Shown: positions 36,001 to 42,924 of the stretch, piece by piece
Numbering within the stretch: the first letter of the stretch is position 1
Layout: the number at the start of each line of letters is the position of its first letter
Program-made: the position numbers and the translations under genes
The notes under the pieces: generated by a model
The model's input: the letters and a program-made list of their open reading frames with translations, nothing else
What the model was told of the DNA's origin: nothing
Databases searched by the model: none
NCBI RefSeq assembly: GCF_025949665.1
Contig: NZ_JAPDFT010000001.1
Location: forward strand, 1,612,001-1,676,000
Length of the DNA: 64,000 nt
Direction: 5' to 3'
Source: Chryseobacterium viscerum
Lineage (GTDB): Bacteria; Bacteroidota; Bacteroidia; Flavobacteriales; Weeksellaceae

Positions 36001-36507
36001 AATAATAAAAATATAAAAAATATGAAGAAAGTTTTTATTTCTTACAGTCATGAAGATGTTATTGAAAAACAAAGGTTAATGACTTTTTTAAAGCCTTTAG
36101 AAAGAAGTGGAAAAATAAATATTTGGCAAGATTTAAAATTGCAAGCTGGTGTAAAAGTTCAGCAAGAAATTTTGGATAAATTAGATGAAGCAGATATTAT
36201 AATTATGTTGGTAAGTCAGGATTTTATTGGTTCAGATTTTATTTATGACCATGAACTTCAAAATGCAATGAAAAAAAGAATACAAAATAAAGTGAAAATA
36301 TTACCCATTATGATTTCTGATTGTACAATATTTGACCTCGATTTATATATTGATAATGATGAAGATCAAAAAGTAAAAATGGGTGATTACTATTTTGTTC
36401 CGCAAGATGAGAAAAATAATATCAAACCAATTAGATTATGGAAATCTCATCTTCAAGATAGTGCTTGGAAAAAAGTTTATGAAGCGCTAAAAAAACTGAT
36501 AGAATAA
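33055..36507 (+). CDS. LRR-Roc-COR-TIR multidomain protein (bacterial Roco with TIR tail)
   Basis: A 1150-residue protein. Residues ~35-410 hold about 17 leucine-rich repeats of 21-23 residues, SDS22-like (NLKFLNLSFNKISKISGLNK). A Roc GTPase follows: P-loop G449-N-H-A-S-G-K455-S, switch II D496-F-G-G-Q500, and G4 T572-H-S-D575, the THxD form usual in Roco proteins. A COR region spans ~690-900 (WLQPTKTVAEIYKVF, ENFIPFGFINQLICKYG). After a linker, a TIR domain runs from ~990 (KKVFISYSHED) to the end, with E1067 in SDFIYDHEL at the position of the NADase glutamate. No signal or membrane segment. The gene is far more AT-rich than uvrA or gyrA (33661-33720 has 11 G+C in 60), suggesting acquisition. 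An immune or cell-death role is inferred from TIR/Roco families, not shown. Confidence 0.9.
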   Translation: MNKPNDIRDFEILNKIELTETNSLVFDIREKEKKNIYKLDKNGNVIALNLCNNGFDKIQGLILFPDLEELYLNGNQLEYLFIRDFFPNLKVLHISDNLLNDDSIDFYYLDNLEELYLNNNKLTKIPQSTYFPNLKVLSLAHNNIVKIYSNSFLVLEELLLNGNKLDKIEGLQAFPNLKRLDLQSNKIEKVQDLMPQLLERLNLNFNQIIEIENIEHLLNLKSLSFSHNLIKKIDELSNLQLYNLDLSGNNIEIIENLTNLENLKFLNLSFNKISKISGLNKLLNLKFINLHSNKINTIEGLDKLTDLSALFLGNNEIYELKGLSKLKNLHGLYLNRNLITRIEKIENLKSLSNLDLQSNRINKIDGISELKDLVFFNISHNLIEDLKDCEELLNSNVKELKIENNPFIEKNNIILDKNENHYDIIINEIKKYQATKIEIALPLKICLLGNHASGKSTFLNFFFTNKAKNDNSTHILDIRAFKSKKTENLPEAIFYDFGGQDYYHGIYKAFLTQTSTNLLFWNKSTDINELKLDSKGQKNINFNKKYWLGQINYIEELEGESSDNKNIYQIQTHSDIHPQEILQNKNTKRFIYLSFEEKSLHKDSYKLILQSFKEEISEIISNRPQKEISNDEYELYKFIINNKKINEVDIKDLLIHYNKSEDEINLLQAELDQLSKRGVILYYKNCKSLQNVAWLQPTKTVAEIYKVFNESILRRYQGEIPKEIFEKKIDNPNLLELLKYNKVIFLDEKSLPIRYIVPGYLQSTTDEGDDYFIFGDFNNFNFIFKFENFIPFGFINQLICKYGGKYEAKSFRKDQLIFTTQEKDVKVLIRLDFRKLLIKVGVISKVENKISKIEKKIFHEILLTYWAIDMDFSNNDFNYDISNYQKNFLSDNTDASNMDFNEKREYIKNLDMYTFVRSQSLKNNIAPEDMYLSVDSKNFVHYHTLENENLITSSISSYSLKENGDLIKNENSIPTIQFQNFSNNKNIKNMKKVFISYSHEDVIEKQRLMTFLKPLERSGKINIWQDLKLQAGVKVQQEILDKLDEADIIIMLVSQDFIGSDFIYDHELQNAMKKRIQNKVKILPIMISDCTIFDLDLYIDNDEDQKVKMGDYYFVPQDEKNNIKPIRLWKSHLQDSAWKKVYEALKKLIE

Positions 36508-36518
36508 TATATAATATT

Positions 36519-36547
36519 GGCTAAACTAATCAGGTTTAGCCTTTTTT
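36519..36547 (+). terminator. Rho-independent terminator of the LRR-TIR gene
   Basis: GGCTAAAC / GTTTAGCC stem, 7-base loop, then six T. Confidence 0.85.
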
Positions 36548-36626
36548 ATGCCTAAAATTAACTCCCAATATTAAATTTTCAATTATTTTAAAAATTTATT
36601 ACACTGAAAATCAATTAATTAAACTT

Positions 36627-36654
36627 CAATGTTAACTCAATGTTAACTGAATGT
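36627..36654. repeat. Tandem 11-base repeat upstream of a promoter
   Basis: CAATGTTAACT occurs twice head to tail (36627-36637, 36638-36648), followed by a partial third (GAATGT). It ends about 25 bases before a -7 box TAACTTTG (36679-36686), a position fitting an activator site. Confidence 0.5.
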
Positions 36655-36735
36655 AAAATTAATATGAATTATTTTTAATAACTTTGGTTAAGAGATACAA
36701 AAAAAGGTTAGTATAATATTTAAAACCAATTAGTT

Positions 36736-37140
36736 ATGAAAAATCGAATTCAAATATTGTTTGCTTCACTTTTCGTTTGTGGATTTGCTGCCGTTTTGAA
36801 CACTGCCAAAGCTCAAACTACCAATCATAATACCATTGAACCTATTCAGCTGAATAGGAGCGAAACTTTTACAGATATAAGAAATAAACTGGAAGCTAAT
36901 TTTGATCTTACCAATCCTGATTACAAACAGGGAACTGTAAATTCAGTAGTGAAATTTGATATTGCCAAAAATGGTAAAATTGTAAATGTTCATTCTACAG
37001 GAGACTGCAAAACGGTAAGCAAAGAAATTGAAACAGTATTAAGCGACCTTGATTATAGAGTAGACCGCAATAAACTGACTGATAACATGGTTGCTTACAC
37101 TTACGTAATGCCTGTGACAGTGGAGATCCACAGCAGATAA
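36736..37140 (+). CDS. Hypothetical secreted protein, TonB-C-terminus-like
   Basis: A 134-residue exported protein with signal peptide (cleaved after the AKA at ~26). The mature part has a fold pattern like the TonB C-terminal domain: VVKFDIAKNGKIVNVHSTG followed by a helix (VSKEIETVLSDL) and a final strand (TYVMPVTVEIHS). It lacks the membrane anchor and proline-rich linker of a real energy transducer, so a TonB function is unlikely; it may be a periplasmic accessory. A tandem 11-base repeat and a TAACTTTG box lie upstream. Confidence 0.72.
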   Translation: MKNRIQILFASLFVCGFAAVLNTAKAQTTNHNTIEPIQLNRSETFTDIRNKLEANFDLTNPDYKQGTVNSVVKFDIAKNGKIVNVHSTGDCKTVSKEIETVLSDLDYRVDRNKLTDNMVAYTYVMPVTVEIHSR

Positions 37141-37223
37141 TATTCATTGCATATTATTCAATAACATGTGAATAATGAAAACTTATTAAATTAAGTTGTA
37201 ATAAATGATAATCAGATATGTTT

Positions 37224-37231
37224 TAGTTTTG
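37224..37231 (+). promoter_or_regulatory. -7 box of the GG-leader peptide gene
   Basis: TAGTTTTG fits TAnnTTTG, with a TTG 25 bases upstream (37196-37198), slightly wide. It lies 23 bases before the ATG at 37255. Confidence 0.5.
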
Positions 37232-37254
37232 CCAAACCATAAAATTAAAACTAT

Positions 37255-37389
37255 ATGAAAAATTTAAAGAAACTGACGAAGTCAGATTTGAAGTCAGTGT
37301 ACGGAGGAGAGCCTAAAAAATACTGTACGTTTTGCGAGTGGGCAAATAAAGTAATTTGCAGTGATATTCCAATCGTTCAGTGCCCGTAA
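37255..37389 (+). CDS. GG-leader bacteriocin-like peptide, 44 residues
   Basis: A short gene with start ATG and stop TAA. The leader MKNLKKLTKSDLKSVYGG is a double-glycine type signal as found on class II bacteriocin-like and RiPP-like precursors of flavobacteria, usually removed by a peptidase-containing ABC transporter. The predicted core of 26 residues has four cysteines (YCTFCEW, VICSDI, VQCP), suited to two disulphides or modification. It has its own -7 box and terminator. No transporter, modifying enzyme or immunity gene lies beside it, so processing would have to act in trans. Identity as a secreted peptide is good; toxic activity is not shown. Confidence 0.78.
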   Translation: MKNLKKLTKSDLKSVYGGEPKKYCTFCEWANKVICSDIPIVQCP

Positions 37390-37395
37390 AAAAAT

Positions 37396-37422
37396 AAAGC
37401 CGCTTTTATAAGCGGCTTTTCT
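37396..37422. terminator. Bidirectional terminator
   Basis: AAAGCCGCTT / AAGCGGCTTT stem with TTAT loop; T-rich on the plus side and T-rich on the minus side too, serving both the peptide gene and the convergent lipoprotein gene. Confidence 0.88.
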
Positions 37423-37423
37423 G

Positions 37424-37966
37424 TTATTTCGTACTTTGAACAAATTCTTTTAACCTTGCTTTAAGGTCTTTAGAATTCCCTATTTTATCAAAAGTAACAT
37501 TATCTATTCTCCATCCTTTCTCTGTATTGGTCAGATGTACGGTATCCATCCATGTTTCTTTTGATCCAGCGTCGTTATATTCAAAAGCTACCAGTGCTTC
37601 AGCAGTTTTATCCTGTATCTTGACAGATTTGATTTTATAACTTGTGAACCCTTCATACAAACTGGAAAAAATAGCCCCTTCAAAGATTAATGGCTTTTCA
37701 TCAGGATGATCACTTTTTTTTACCCTTTCAATATCTGCTTTTGATGCGTGTATTGCCTCGTCTAAAACTTTTTTTAAATCCTGGGAAAATAAACTATCCG
37801 GAATCGGTTGATTATAAATAGCTTCATTAGACTTACCATACTGGGTATAAAGCTCATTTACTTTTTCATTTATTGCTGTATCAGGGGATAAAGCAGGCTG
37901 AGATTCATTTTTTTTACAGGATACAAAGAACAGGAATATTCCTAAACAGAGAAATAATTTTTTCAT
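37424..37966 (-). CDS. Lipoprotein with DUF3828-like domain
   Basis: A 180-residue predicted lipoprotein: MKKLFLCLGIFLFFVSC with the lipid-modified Cys at 17, followed by a polar linker and an ~130-residue domain. The pattern (LFSQDLKKVLDEAIHASKAD, then paired strands ending WRIDNVTFDKIG) is like the NTF2-type DUF3828 fold common in Gram-negative periplasmic proteins. Function is unknown. It converges on the GG-leader peptide gene and is divergent from the DUF421 gene. It might be an immunity-type partner by position, but nothing in its sequence supports that. Confidence 0.75.
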   Translation of the reverse strand: MKKLFLCLGIFLFFVSCKKNESQPALSPDTAINEKVNELYTQYGKSNEAIYNQPIPDSLFSQDLKKVLDEAIHASKADIERVKKSDHPDEKPLIFEGAIFSSLYEGFTSYKIKSVKIQDKTAEALVAFEYNDAGSKETWMDTVHLTNTEKGWRIDNVTFDKIGNSKDLKARLKEFVQSTK

Positions 37967-38088
37967 TTGATATTATTTTTTTTGTGGTGTTTATCAGAAT
38001 CCCAAGCTCAAAATGTATACCAAAATCTGTCGATAAAATATTTTTTACGAATCACAAAAATCAATACATTTGAGTAGATAAAAAAATT

Positions 38089-38601
38089 GTGGATACTATT
38101 CTTAACGTTGCTGTCCGTTCCCTCTGCGTTTACCTTTTCATGGTAATTGCTATTCGTTTATTTGGTAAAAACCAGCTTTCCCAGCTCAACGCAGGGGATG
38201 TTGTATTGTTGTTATTAATTTCAAATGCTGTCCAGAATGCGATGGTAGGCCCTGATACCTCTCTTCAGGGAGGAATTATTGCGGCATTGGTTTTGTTTGC
38301 TGCTAATTTTATTTTAAAAAGGATCATGTTCTCCAGCCGTTCCTTTCAGACTTTTATGGAAGATGAACCGGTAATTCTTATCAGAGATGGAGTTGCGGAT
38401 CAGGCAGCCCTGAATCGTGTAAAAATTACAGAAAGTGAATTGGAAGAAGCCATAAGAGAACATGGGATTGAAAACATAAACAATGTAAAACTCTCCGTTC
38501 TGGAAGTTGATGGGAATATCAGTGTTGTTTCCCAGGACGAGAAGAGTAAGCAGACCCACTATTCAAGAATTAAAAGAAAAATGAAAAGAAAATACCATTA
38601 A
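38089..38601 (+). CDS. DUF421 (YetF-like) membrane protein
   Basis: A 170-residue inner-membrane protein with GTG start. Three hydrophobic segments in the first ~80 residues (VRSLCVYLFMVIAIRLFGK, VVLLLLISNAVQNAMVG, GGIIAALVLFAANFIL), then the soluble YetF domain with the family motif EPVILIRDGVAD and LEEAIREHGIENINNVKLSV. The role of the family is not established. The -7 box TACATTTG (38065-38072) is 16 bases before the GTG and supports that start. The GNAT gene follows after 5 bases, so they form an operon. Confidence 0.88.
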   Translation: MDTILNVAVRSLCVYLFMVIAIRLFGKNQLSQLNAGDVVLLLLISNAVQNAMVGPDTSLQGGIIAALVLFAANFILKRIMFSSRSFQTFMEDEPVILIRDGVADQAALNRVKITESELEEAIREHGIENINNVKLSVLEVDGNISVVSQDEKSKQTHYSRIKRKMKRKYH

Positions 38602-38606
38602 ATACG

Positions 38607-39098
38607 ATGAATTACGAATTAAGAGAAATGCTTCCCAATGACGAAGCCAGAGTACTGGAGATCTTCCGGCAGGGAGTAGACAGTGGAATTGCTACTTTGG
38701 AAACGGAAGTTCCTACAGCCGAAGCCTGGAGCATGGAATATTTCAACGATTGCCGCTGGGTACTTGAAAATGAAAATAATGAAGTAATAGGATGGTGCGC
38801 CCTGAAACCAATCAGCAAAAGAGAAAGTTTTAAAGGAGTTGCAGAAGTAAGCATTTATTTTGATAAAGAATACCAGGGGAAAGGATTGGGTTCCATTTTG
38901 CTTAAAAAGATAATTTTGGACAGCGAAGACCACGGATTCTGGACATTGCAGACCAATATCTTCTCCGAAAATGAAATGGCCATTAAATCTCACCAGAAAA
39001 ACGGTTTCAGAGTAGTGGGAGTCCGTAAAAAAATCGGAAAGCTCAACGGCGAATGGAAAGATCTTGTTTTGATGGAGAAAAGAAGCGAAATTATTTAA
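38607..39098 (+). CDS. GNAT N-acetyltransferase, phosphinothricin-acetyltransferase-like
   Basis: A 163-residue cytoplasmic acetyltransferase. The acetyl-CoA pyrophosphate loop is EYQGKGLGSILL (Q-x-x-G-x-G, residues ~91-97). The N-terminal ATLETEVPT with WCALKPIS and the late SHQKNGFRVVGVRKKIGKLN are typical of the PAT/MddA branch that acetylates phosphinothricin or methionine sulfoximine-like amines. Actual substrate is not known. Starts 5 bases after the DUF421 stop. Confidence 0.88.
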   Translation: MNYELREMLPNDEARVLEIFRQGVDSGIATLETEVPTAEAWSMEYFNDCRWVLENENNEVIGWCALKPISKRESFKGVAEVSIYFDKEYQGKGLGSILLKKIILDSEDHGFWTLQTNIFSENEMAIKSHQKNGFRVVGVRKKIGKLNGEWKDLVLMEKRSEII

Positions 39099-39147
39099 AG
39101 AATGATAAATTTGTTTGATAAGTACACTAATCCTCATAACCAACCAA

Positions 39148-39235
39148 ATTCACTATTGACTTGCGAAGCAAAATTGACCATTCACAATAAAAGGCTGTAT
39201 ATTTCAACCCTAAACCCTAAACCTTGGACTCTGAA
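39148..39235. repeat. Intergenic repeat copy and AACCCTAAACC tract
   Basis: TTCACTATTGACTTGCGAAG and following bases to 39190 resemble, in inverted orientation, 7888-7932. Next to it is a telomere-like run AACCCTAAACCCTAAACC (about 39208-39225). Non-coding; the long ORF that crosses it (from 39102) is not used. Confidence 0.5.
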
Positions 39236-39287
39236 CTTTTCAATTTGGCATTACCCTTGTAATATTAAAGGTGAAAAAATAGAAATA

Positions 39288-39467
39288 ATGAAAAATTTGA
39301 TTAAAATTACAGGAGTTCTTATCGTGATGTTTATGCTGTCATCATGTGTAGTGCATGACAATGGGCGTCGCGTCAAAACAATTCCACCGGGACAGGCTAA
39401 AAAAATATATGGCGGAAGTGCAAAAGATTATGCTCCGGGACAGGTGAAAAAAAGAAGTGGTTATTAG
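39288..39467 (+). CDS. Small lipoprotein with PPGxAKK...APGQxKK motif (paralogue 1)
   Basis: A 59-residue lipoprotein starting at the ATG at 39288 (MKNLIKITGVLIVMFMLSSC), with lipid-modified Cys in LSSC. The mature tail carries IPPGQAKKIYGGSAKDYAPG followed by QVKK. The in-frame extension to 39102 runs through repeat DNA and is rejected. Automatic annotation sometimes calls similar flavobacterial peptides 'quinol oxidase subunit 4', but nothing here supports an oxidase role. Its paralogue lies 113 bases downstream. Confidence 0.72.
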   Translation: MKNLIKITGVLIVMFMLSSCVVHDNGRRVKTIPPGQAKKIYGGSAKDYAPGQVKKRSGY

Positions 39468-39579
39468 TTTATAAAATAAAAACATTAGCAGTCATTTTTA
39501 ACATACATTAGCTTAATTTCAATTTCTTTTGGCATTAACATTGATATATTTCGCTATCGGAATTGAAAAAGTGAAAATA

Positions 39580-39801
39580 ATGAAAAGTATGTTTAAAATT
39601 GTTGGGGTAGGCGTGGTACTATTAATGCTGTCCTCTTGCATAGTACATGAGCCTCATGGGAGGAGGATGCCGCCGGGCCATGCAAAAAGGTATTATGGTG
39701 GAAGTGCAAGATATTATGCACCTGGCCAGGTTAAGAAAGTGTATATTTATGACGATCGTGGCCATCATCACAGAGGCCGTGGTCATGGACATCACAGATA
39801 A
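39580..39801 (+). CDS. Small lipoprotein with PPGxAKR...APGQVKK motif (paralogue 2)
   Basis: A 73-residue lipoprotein beginning at ATG 39580 (MKSMFKIVGVGVVLLMLSSC). The tail repeats the motif of its neighbour (MPPGHAKRYYGGSARYYAPG, then QVKK) and ends in a His/Arg/Gly-rich tract (HHHRGRGHGHHR) that could bind metal. Upstream bases before both ATGs (GTGAAAATAATG / GAAATAATG) also look alike, consistent with a tandem duplication. Shares a bidirectional terminator at 39808 with the convergent DUF4286 gene. Confidence 0.72.
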   Translation: MKSMFKIVGVGVVLLMLSSCIVHEPHGRRMPPGHAKRYYGGSARYYAPGQVKKVYIYDDRGHHHRGRGHGHHR

Positions 39802-39807
39802 AAAAAG

Positions 39808-39836
39808 AAAAGCACTGAATTTTTTCAGTGCTTTTT
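39808..39836. terminator. Bidirectional terminator
   Basis: AAAAGCACTGAA / TTCAGTGCTTTT stem, T-rich on both sides. Confidence 0.9.
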
Positions 39837-39844
39837 ATTATAAA

Positions 39845-40159
39845 TTATAATCTGGATTTTTTAGGGTTCAGAAAAGTACTAAAAATCATCACTCCCTGTC
39901 CGAACTTTTTCTCTATTCTTTCAGAAATATTCAGAAGTTCGCTTTGAATGAAATCTTCCCTTAGTTCATCATTGTCAAAGATTAGCAGGAGATTATAATT
40001 TTTACCTTCCTCAATAAAGTCACTGTGTACCTCAGAAAGAATATATTTGTCTACATCCATCAGGTTTTCAGTCATTAAAACCAGTGTTTCATCAATATAA
40101 TTTTCCCATTCTTCTAGGTTATCTTTCGTACAGTGGAAAGTTATACTTAATACGCTCAT
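39845..40159 (-). CDS. DUF4286 family protein
   Basis: A 104-residue cytoplasmic protein; the start is taken at the methionine of MSVLSITFHCTKDNLEEWEN, since the longer frame to 40213 has an unlikely hydrophobic-basic N-terminus. The fold looks like a small ferredoxin-like alpha/beta domain as in DUF4286 proteins of Bacteroidetes. Role unknown. It is divergent from gyrA and may lie near it in many relatives. Confidence 0.8.
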   Translation of the reverse strand: MSVLSITFHCTKDNLEEWENYIDETLVLMTENLMDVDKYILSEVHSDFIEEGKNYNLLLIFDNDELREDFIQSELLNISERIEKKFGQGVMIFSTFLNPKKSRL

Positions 40160-40308
40160 ATTTTTATGAATTTTTAAGATTTTTTGGATAAATTCTACAG
40201 CAAAAATCGGCATTTTTTTCGTAAATTAGCCCGTTAATAAAAATTGGAAATAAATAATTTTCAGACTTACAGCTAAGAGTTTGAATATCATTACAATAAA
40301 ATTTGTTT

Positions 40309-42894
40309 ATGCAAAAAGAAGGAGAAAGACTGATTCCTATCAACATTGTTGATGAAATGAAGTCGTCTTATATCGATTATTCGATGTCCGTTATCGTTTC
40401 AAGAGCGTTACCGGATGTAAGAGACGGCTTGAAACCTGTTCATAGAAGAGTTCTTTACGGTATGTATGGATTAGGGGTGTTTTCTAATAGAAAATATTTA
40501 AAATCTGCGAGAATTGTTGGGGATGTTTTGGGTAAATATCACCCGCACGGAGATTCCTCTGTATATGATGCTATGGTAAGAATGGCCCAGGACTGGAGCT
40601 TACGTTATCCTCAGGTTGACGGCCAGGGTAACTTTGGTTCAATGGATGGTGACCCGCCTGCAGCAATGCGTTATACCGAGGCAAGATTGAAAAAAATCTC
40701 TGATGAGGTGCTTTCAGACTTAGACAAAGAGACGGTTGATTTCCAGAATAACTTTGACGACAGTTTACAGGAGCCTACAGTAATGCCAACTAAAGTTCCG
40801 AACCTTTTGGTAAACGGTACTTCCGGTATTGCAGTGGGGATGGCAACCAATATGGCGCCACACAACTTATCTGAGTCTGTAGATGCTATCTGCGCTTATA
40901 TTGATAATAAGGAAATTACAATAGACGAGCTGATGCAGCACATCATTGCACCGGATTTCCCTACAGGTGGTATCATCTATGGGTATGACGGAGTAAGAGA
41001 TGCTTTCCATACAGGAAGAGGTAGAGTTGTTTTAAGAGCTAAGGTTAGCTTTGATGAAATCGGAAACAGAAACGCTATTATCGTTAGTGAGATTCCTTAT
41101 CAGGTTAACAAAGCGGAAATGATCGCAAGAACAGCAGAGCTTGTTAAAGATGAAAAAATCCCTGGTATCCATGAGATCAGAGACGAATCGGACAGAAAAG
41201 GACTTCGTGTTGTTTATGAATTGAAAAACGATGCTATTCCGAATGTTGTTCTTAACCTATTATATAAATATACGGCACTTCAGACTTCTTTCAGTGTAAA
41301 CAATATTGCATTGGTACACGGAAGACCGGAGCAGCTGAACCTTAAAGATATCATTCATCACTTTGTAGAGCACAGACATGAGGTAATCGTAAGAAGAACT
41401 CAGTTTGAGCTTAAGAAAGCAAAAGAAAGAGCACATATTCTTGAAGGATTCATGAAAGTGATTGGAACTCAAGATGCTTTAGACAGAGCGATTTCTATTA
41501 TCCGCCACAGTGCAAACCCTCAGGCTGCAAAAGAAGGCTTGATTGAAGCGTTTGAACTTTCAGACATTCAGGCTCAAGCGATCCTTGATCTTAGATTAGC
41601 TCGTCTTACAGGAATGGAGCTTGATAAGATCCGTGATGAATACGATGCCATCATGAAAGAAATTGAAAATCTAGAGGATATCTTAGCGAATGAGCCAAGA
41701 AGATTCCAGATCATCAAGGACGAATTGATCGAAATCAAAGAAAAATACGGAGACGAAAGAAGAACAGAAATTGATTACTCAGGAGGTGAAATGTCTATTG
41801 AAGATATTATCCCGAACGAAGCTGTAGTTCTTACCATCTCTCACGCAGGATACATCAAGAGAACTTCACTTTCAGAATATAAAATTCAAAGCAGAGGTGG
41901 TGTAGGAAATAAAGCAGCAACAACAAGAGATTCCGATTTCCTTGAATATATTGTTTCTGCAACCAACCACCAGTATATGTTATTCTTTACAGAAAAAGGA
42001 AGATGTTACTGGTTAAGAGTATTTGAAATTCCGGAAGGCTCCAAAACAGCAAAAGGAAGAGCAGTACAAAACCTTATCAACATTGAACCGGATGATAAGA
42101 TCAAAGCATATATCAGAACCAACAACCTGAAGGATTCCGAATATGTAAATCAAATGAGCGTTGTAATGGTTACCAAAAACGGTACAATCAAGAAAACATC
42201 ATTAGAAGCCTATTCAAGACCAAGAGTAAATGGAGTAAATGCTATCGAAATCAGAGATAATGACCAGTTGTTGGGTGCTTACCTTACTAATGGAACATCT
42301 CAGATTATGATTGCTACTAAAAATGGTAAATGTATCCGTTTCCCTGAAGAAAAAGTAAGAGAAGTAGGTAGAGGATCTATCGGGGTAAGAGGTATTGCCA
42401 TGGAAGACAATGATGAGGTTATTGGTATGATTGTTGTGAACGATGTAGAAAACGAAACAGTACTTGTAGTATCTGAAAAAGGATACGGAAAGAGAACTGC
42501 AGTAGAAGATTATAGAATTACCAACAGAGGAGGAAAAGGAGTTATTACCCTGAACATTACCGAAAAAACAGGAAATCTGATTGCTATTCAGAATGTAACA
42601 GACGAAGATGGATTGATGATTATCAATAAATCCGGTGTTGCAATCAGAATGGGTATGGATGAAATGAGAGTAATGGGTAGAAATACTCAGGGAGTAAAAC
42701 TGATCAATCTTAAGAAAAATGACGAAATTGCAGCCATTGCAAAAGTAGCAATGGATAAAGATGTAGAAGAAGATTCTGAAGAAACTGAAGAAGAAACAGA
42801 TATTGTAGCTGATAACCAGGAAGACAATACAATACCTCAGGCTGAAAATGAAAATGCAGCAGAGGAAAATGAGAATTCTGATTCTGAAGAATAA
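40309..42894 (+). CDS. gyrA: DNA gyrase subunit A
   Basis: An 861-residue GyrA starting at the ATG at 40309 (two codons after an in-frame TTG). The DNA-cleaving tyrosine is Y122 in AMRYTEARL. The quinolone-resistance region [19 protein letters not shown] has S83 and D87 in E. coli numbering, i.e. the susceptible-type residues. The six-bladed C-terminal wrapping domain follows (GGVGNKA is a GyrA-box-like motif near 540). It ends with a ~45-residue very acidic tail ([20 protein letters not shown]). With GyrB it introduces negative supercoils. The TPR gene follows after 30 bases. Confidence 0.97.
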   Translation: MQKEGERLIPINIVDEMKSSYIDYSMSVIVSRALPDVRDGLKPVHRRVLYGMYGLGVFSNRKYLKSARIVGDVLGKYHPHGDSSVYDAMVRMAQDWSLRYPQVDGQGNFGSMDGDPPAAMRYTEARLKKISDEVLSDLDKETVDFQNNFDDSLQEPTVMPTKVPNLLVNGTSGIAVGMATNMAPHNLSESVDAICAYIDNKEITIDELMQHIIAPDFPTGGIIYGYDGVRDAFHTGRGRVVLRAKVSFDEIGNRNAIIVSEIPYQVNKAEMIARTAELVKDEKIPGIHEIRDESDRKGLRVVYELKNDAIPNVVLNLLYKYTALQTSFSVNNIALVHGRPEQLNLKDIIHHFVEHRHEVIVRRTQFELKKAKERAHILEGFMKVIGTQDALDRAISIIRHSANPQAAKEGLIEAFELSDIQAQAILDLRLARLTGMELDKIRDEYDAIMKEIENLEDILANEPRRFQIIKDELIEIKEKYGDERRTEIDYSGGEMSIEDIIPNEAVVLTISHAGYIKRTSLSEYKIQSRGGVGNKAATTRDSDFLEYIVSATNHQYMLFFTEKGRCYWLRVFEIPEGSKTAKGRAVQNLINIEPDDKIKAYIRTNNLKDSEYVNQMSVVMVTKNGTIKKTSLEAYSRPRVNGVNAIEIRDNDQLLGAYLTNGTSQIMIATKNGKCIRFPEEKVREVGRGSIGVRGIAMEDNDEVIGMIVVNDVENETVLVVSEKGYGKRTAVEDYRITNRGGKGVITLNITEKTGNLIAIQNVTDEDGLMIINKSGVAIRMGMDEMRVMGRNTQGVKLINLKKNDEIAAIAKVAMDKDVEEDSEETEEETDIVADNQEDNTIPQAENENAAEENENSDSEE

Positions 42895-42924
42895 ATTGTA
42901 CAATATAAATATAAAATAGTTATT

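Noticed and set aside
39102..39287. Start at 39102 for the first mini-lipoprotein
   Set aside because: The extension passes through repeat DNA and would bury the lipoprotein signal inside the chain.
42214..42903. 229-codon minus-strand ORF within gyrA
   Set aside because: Ser/Phe/Tyr/Ile-rich antisense shadow of the gyrA C-terminal coding sequence.
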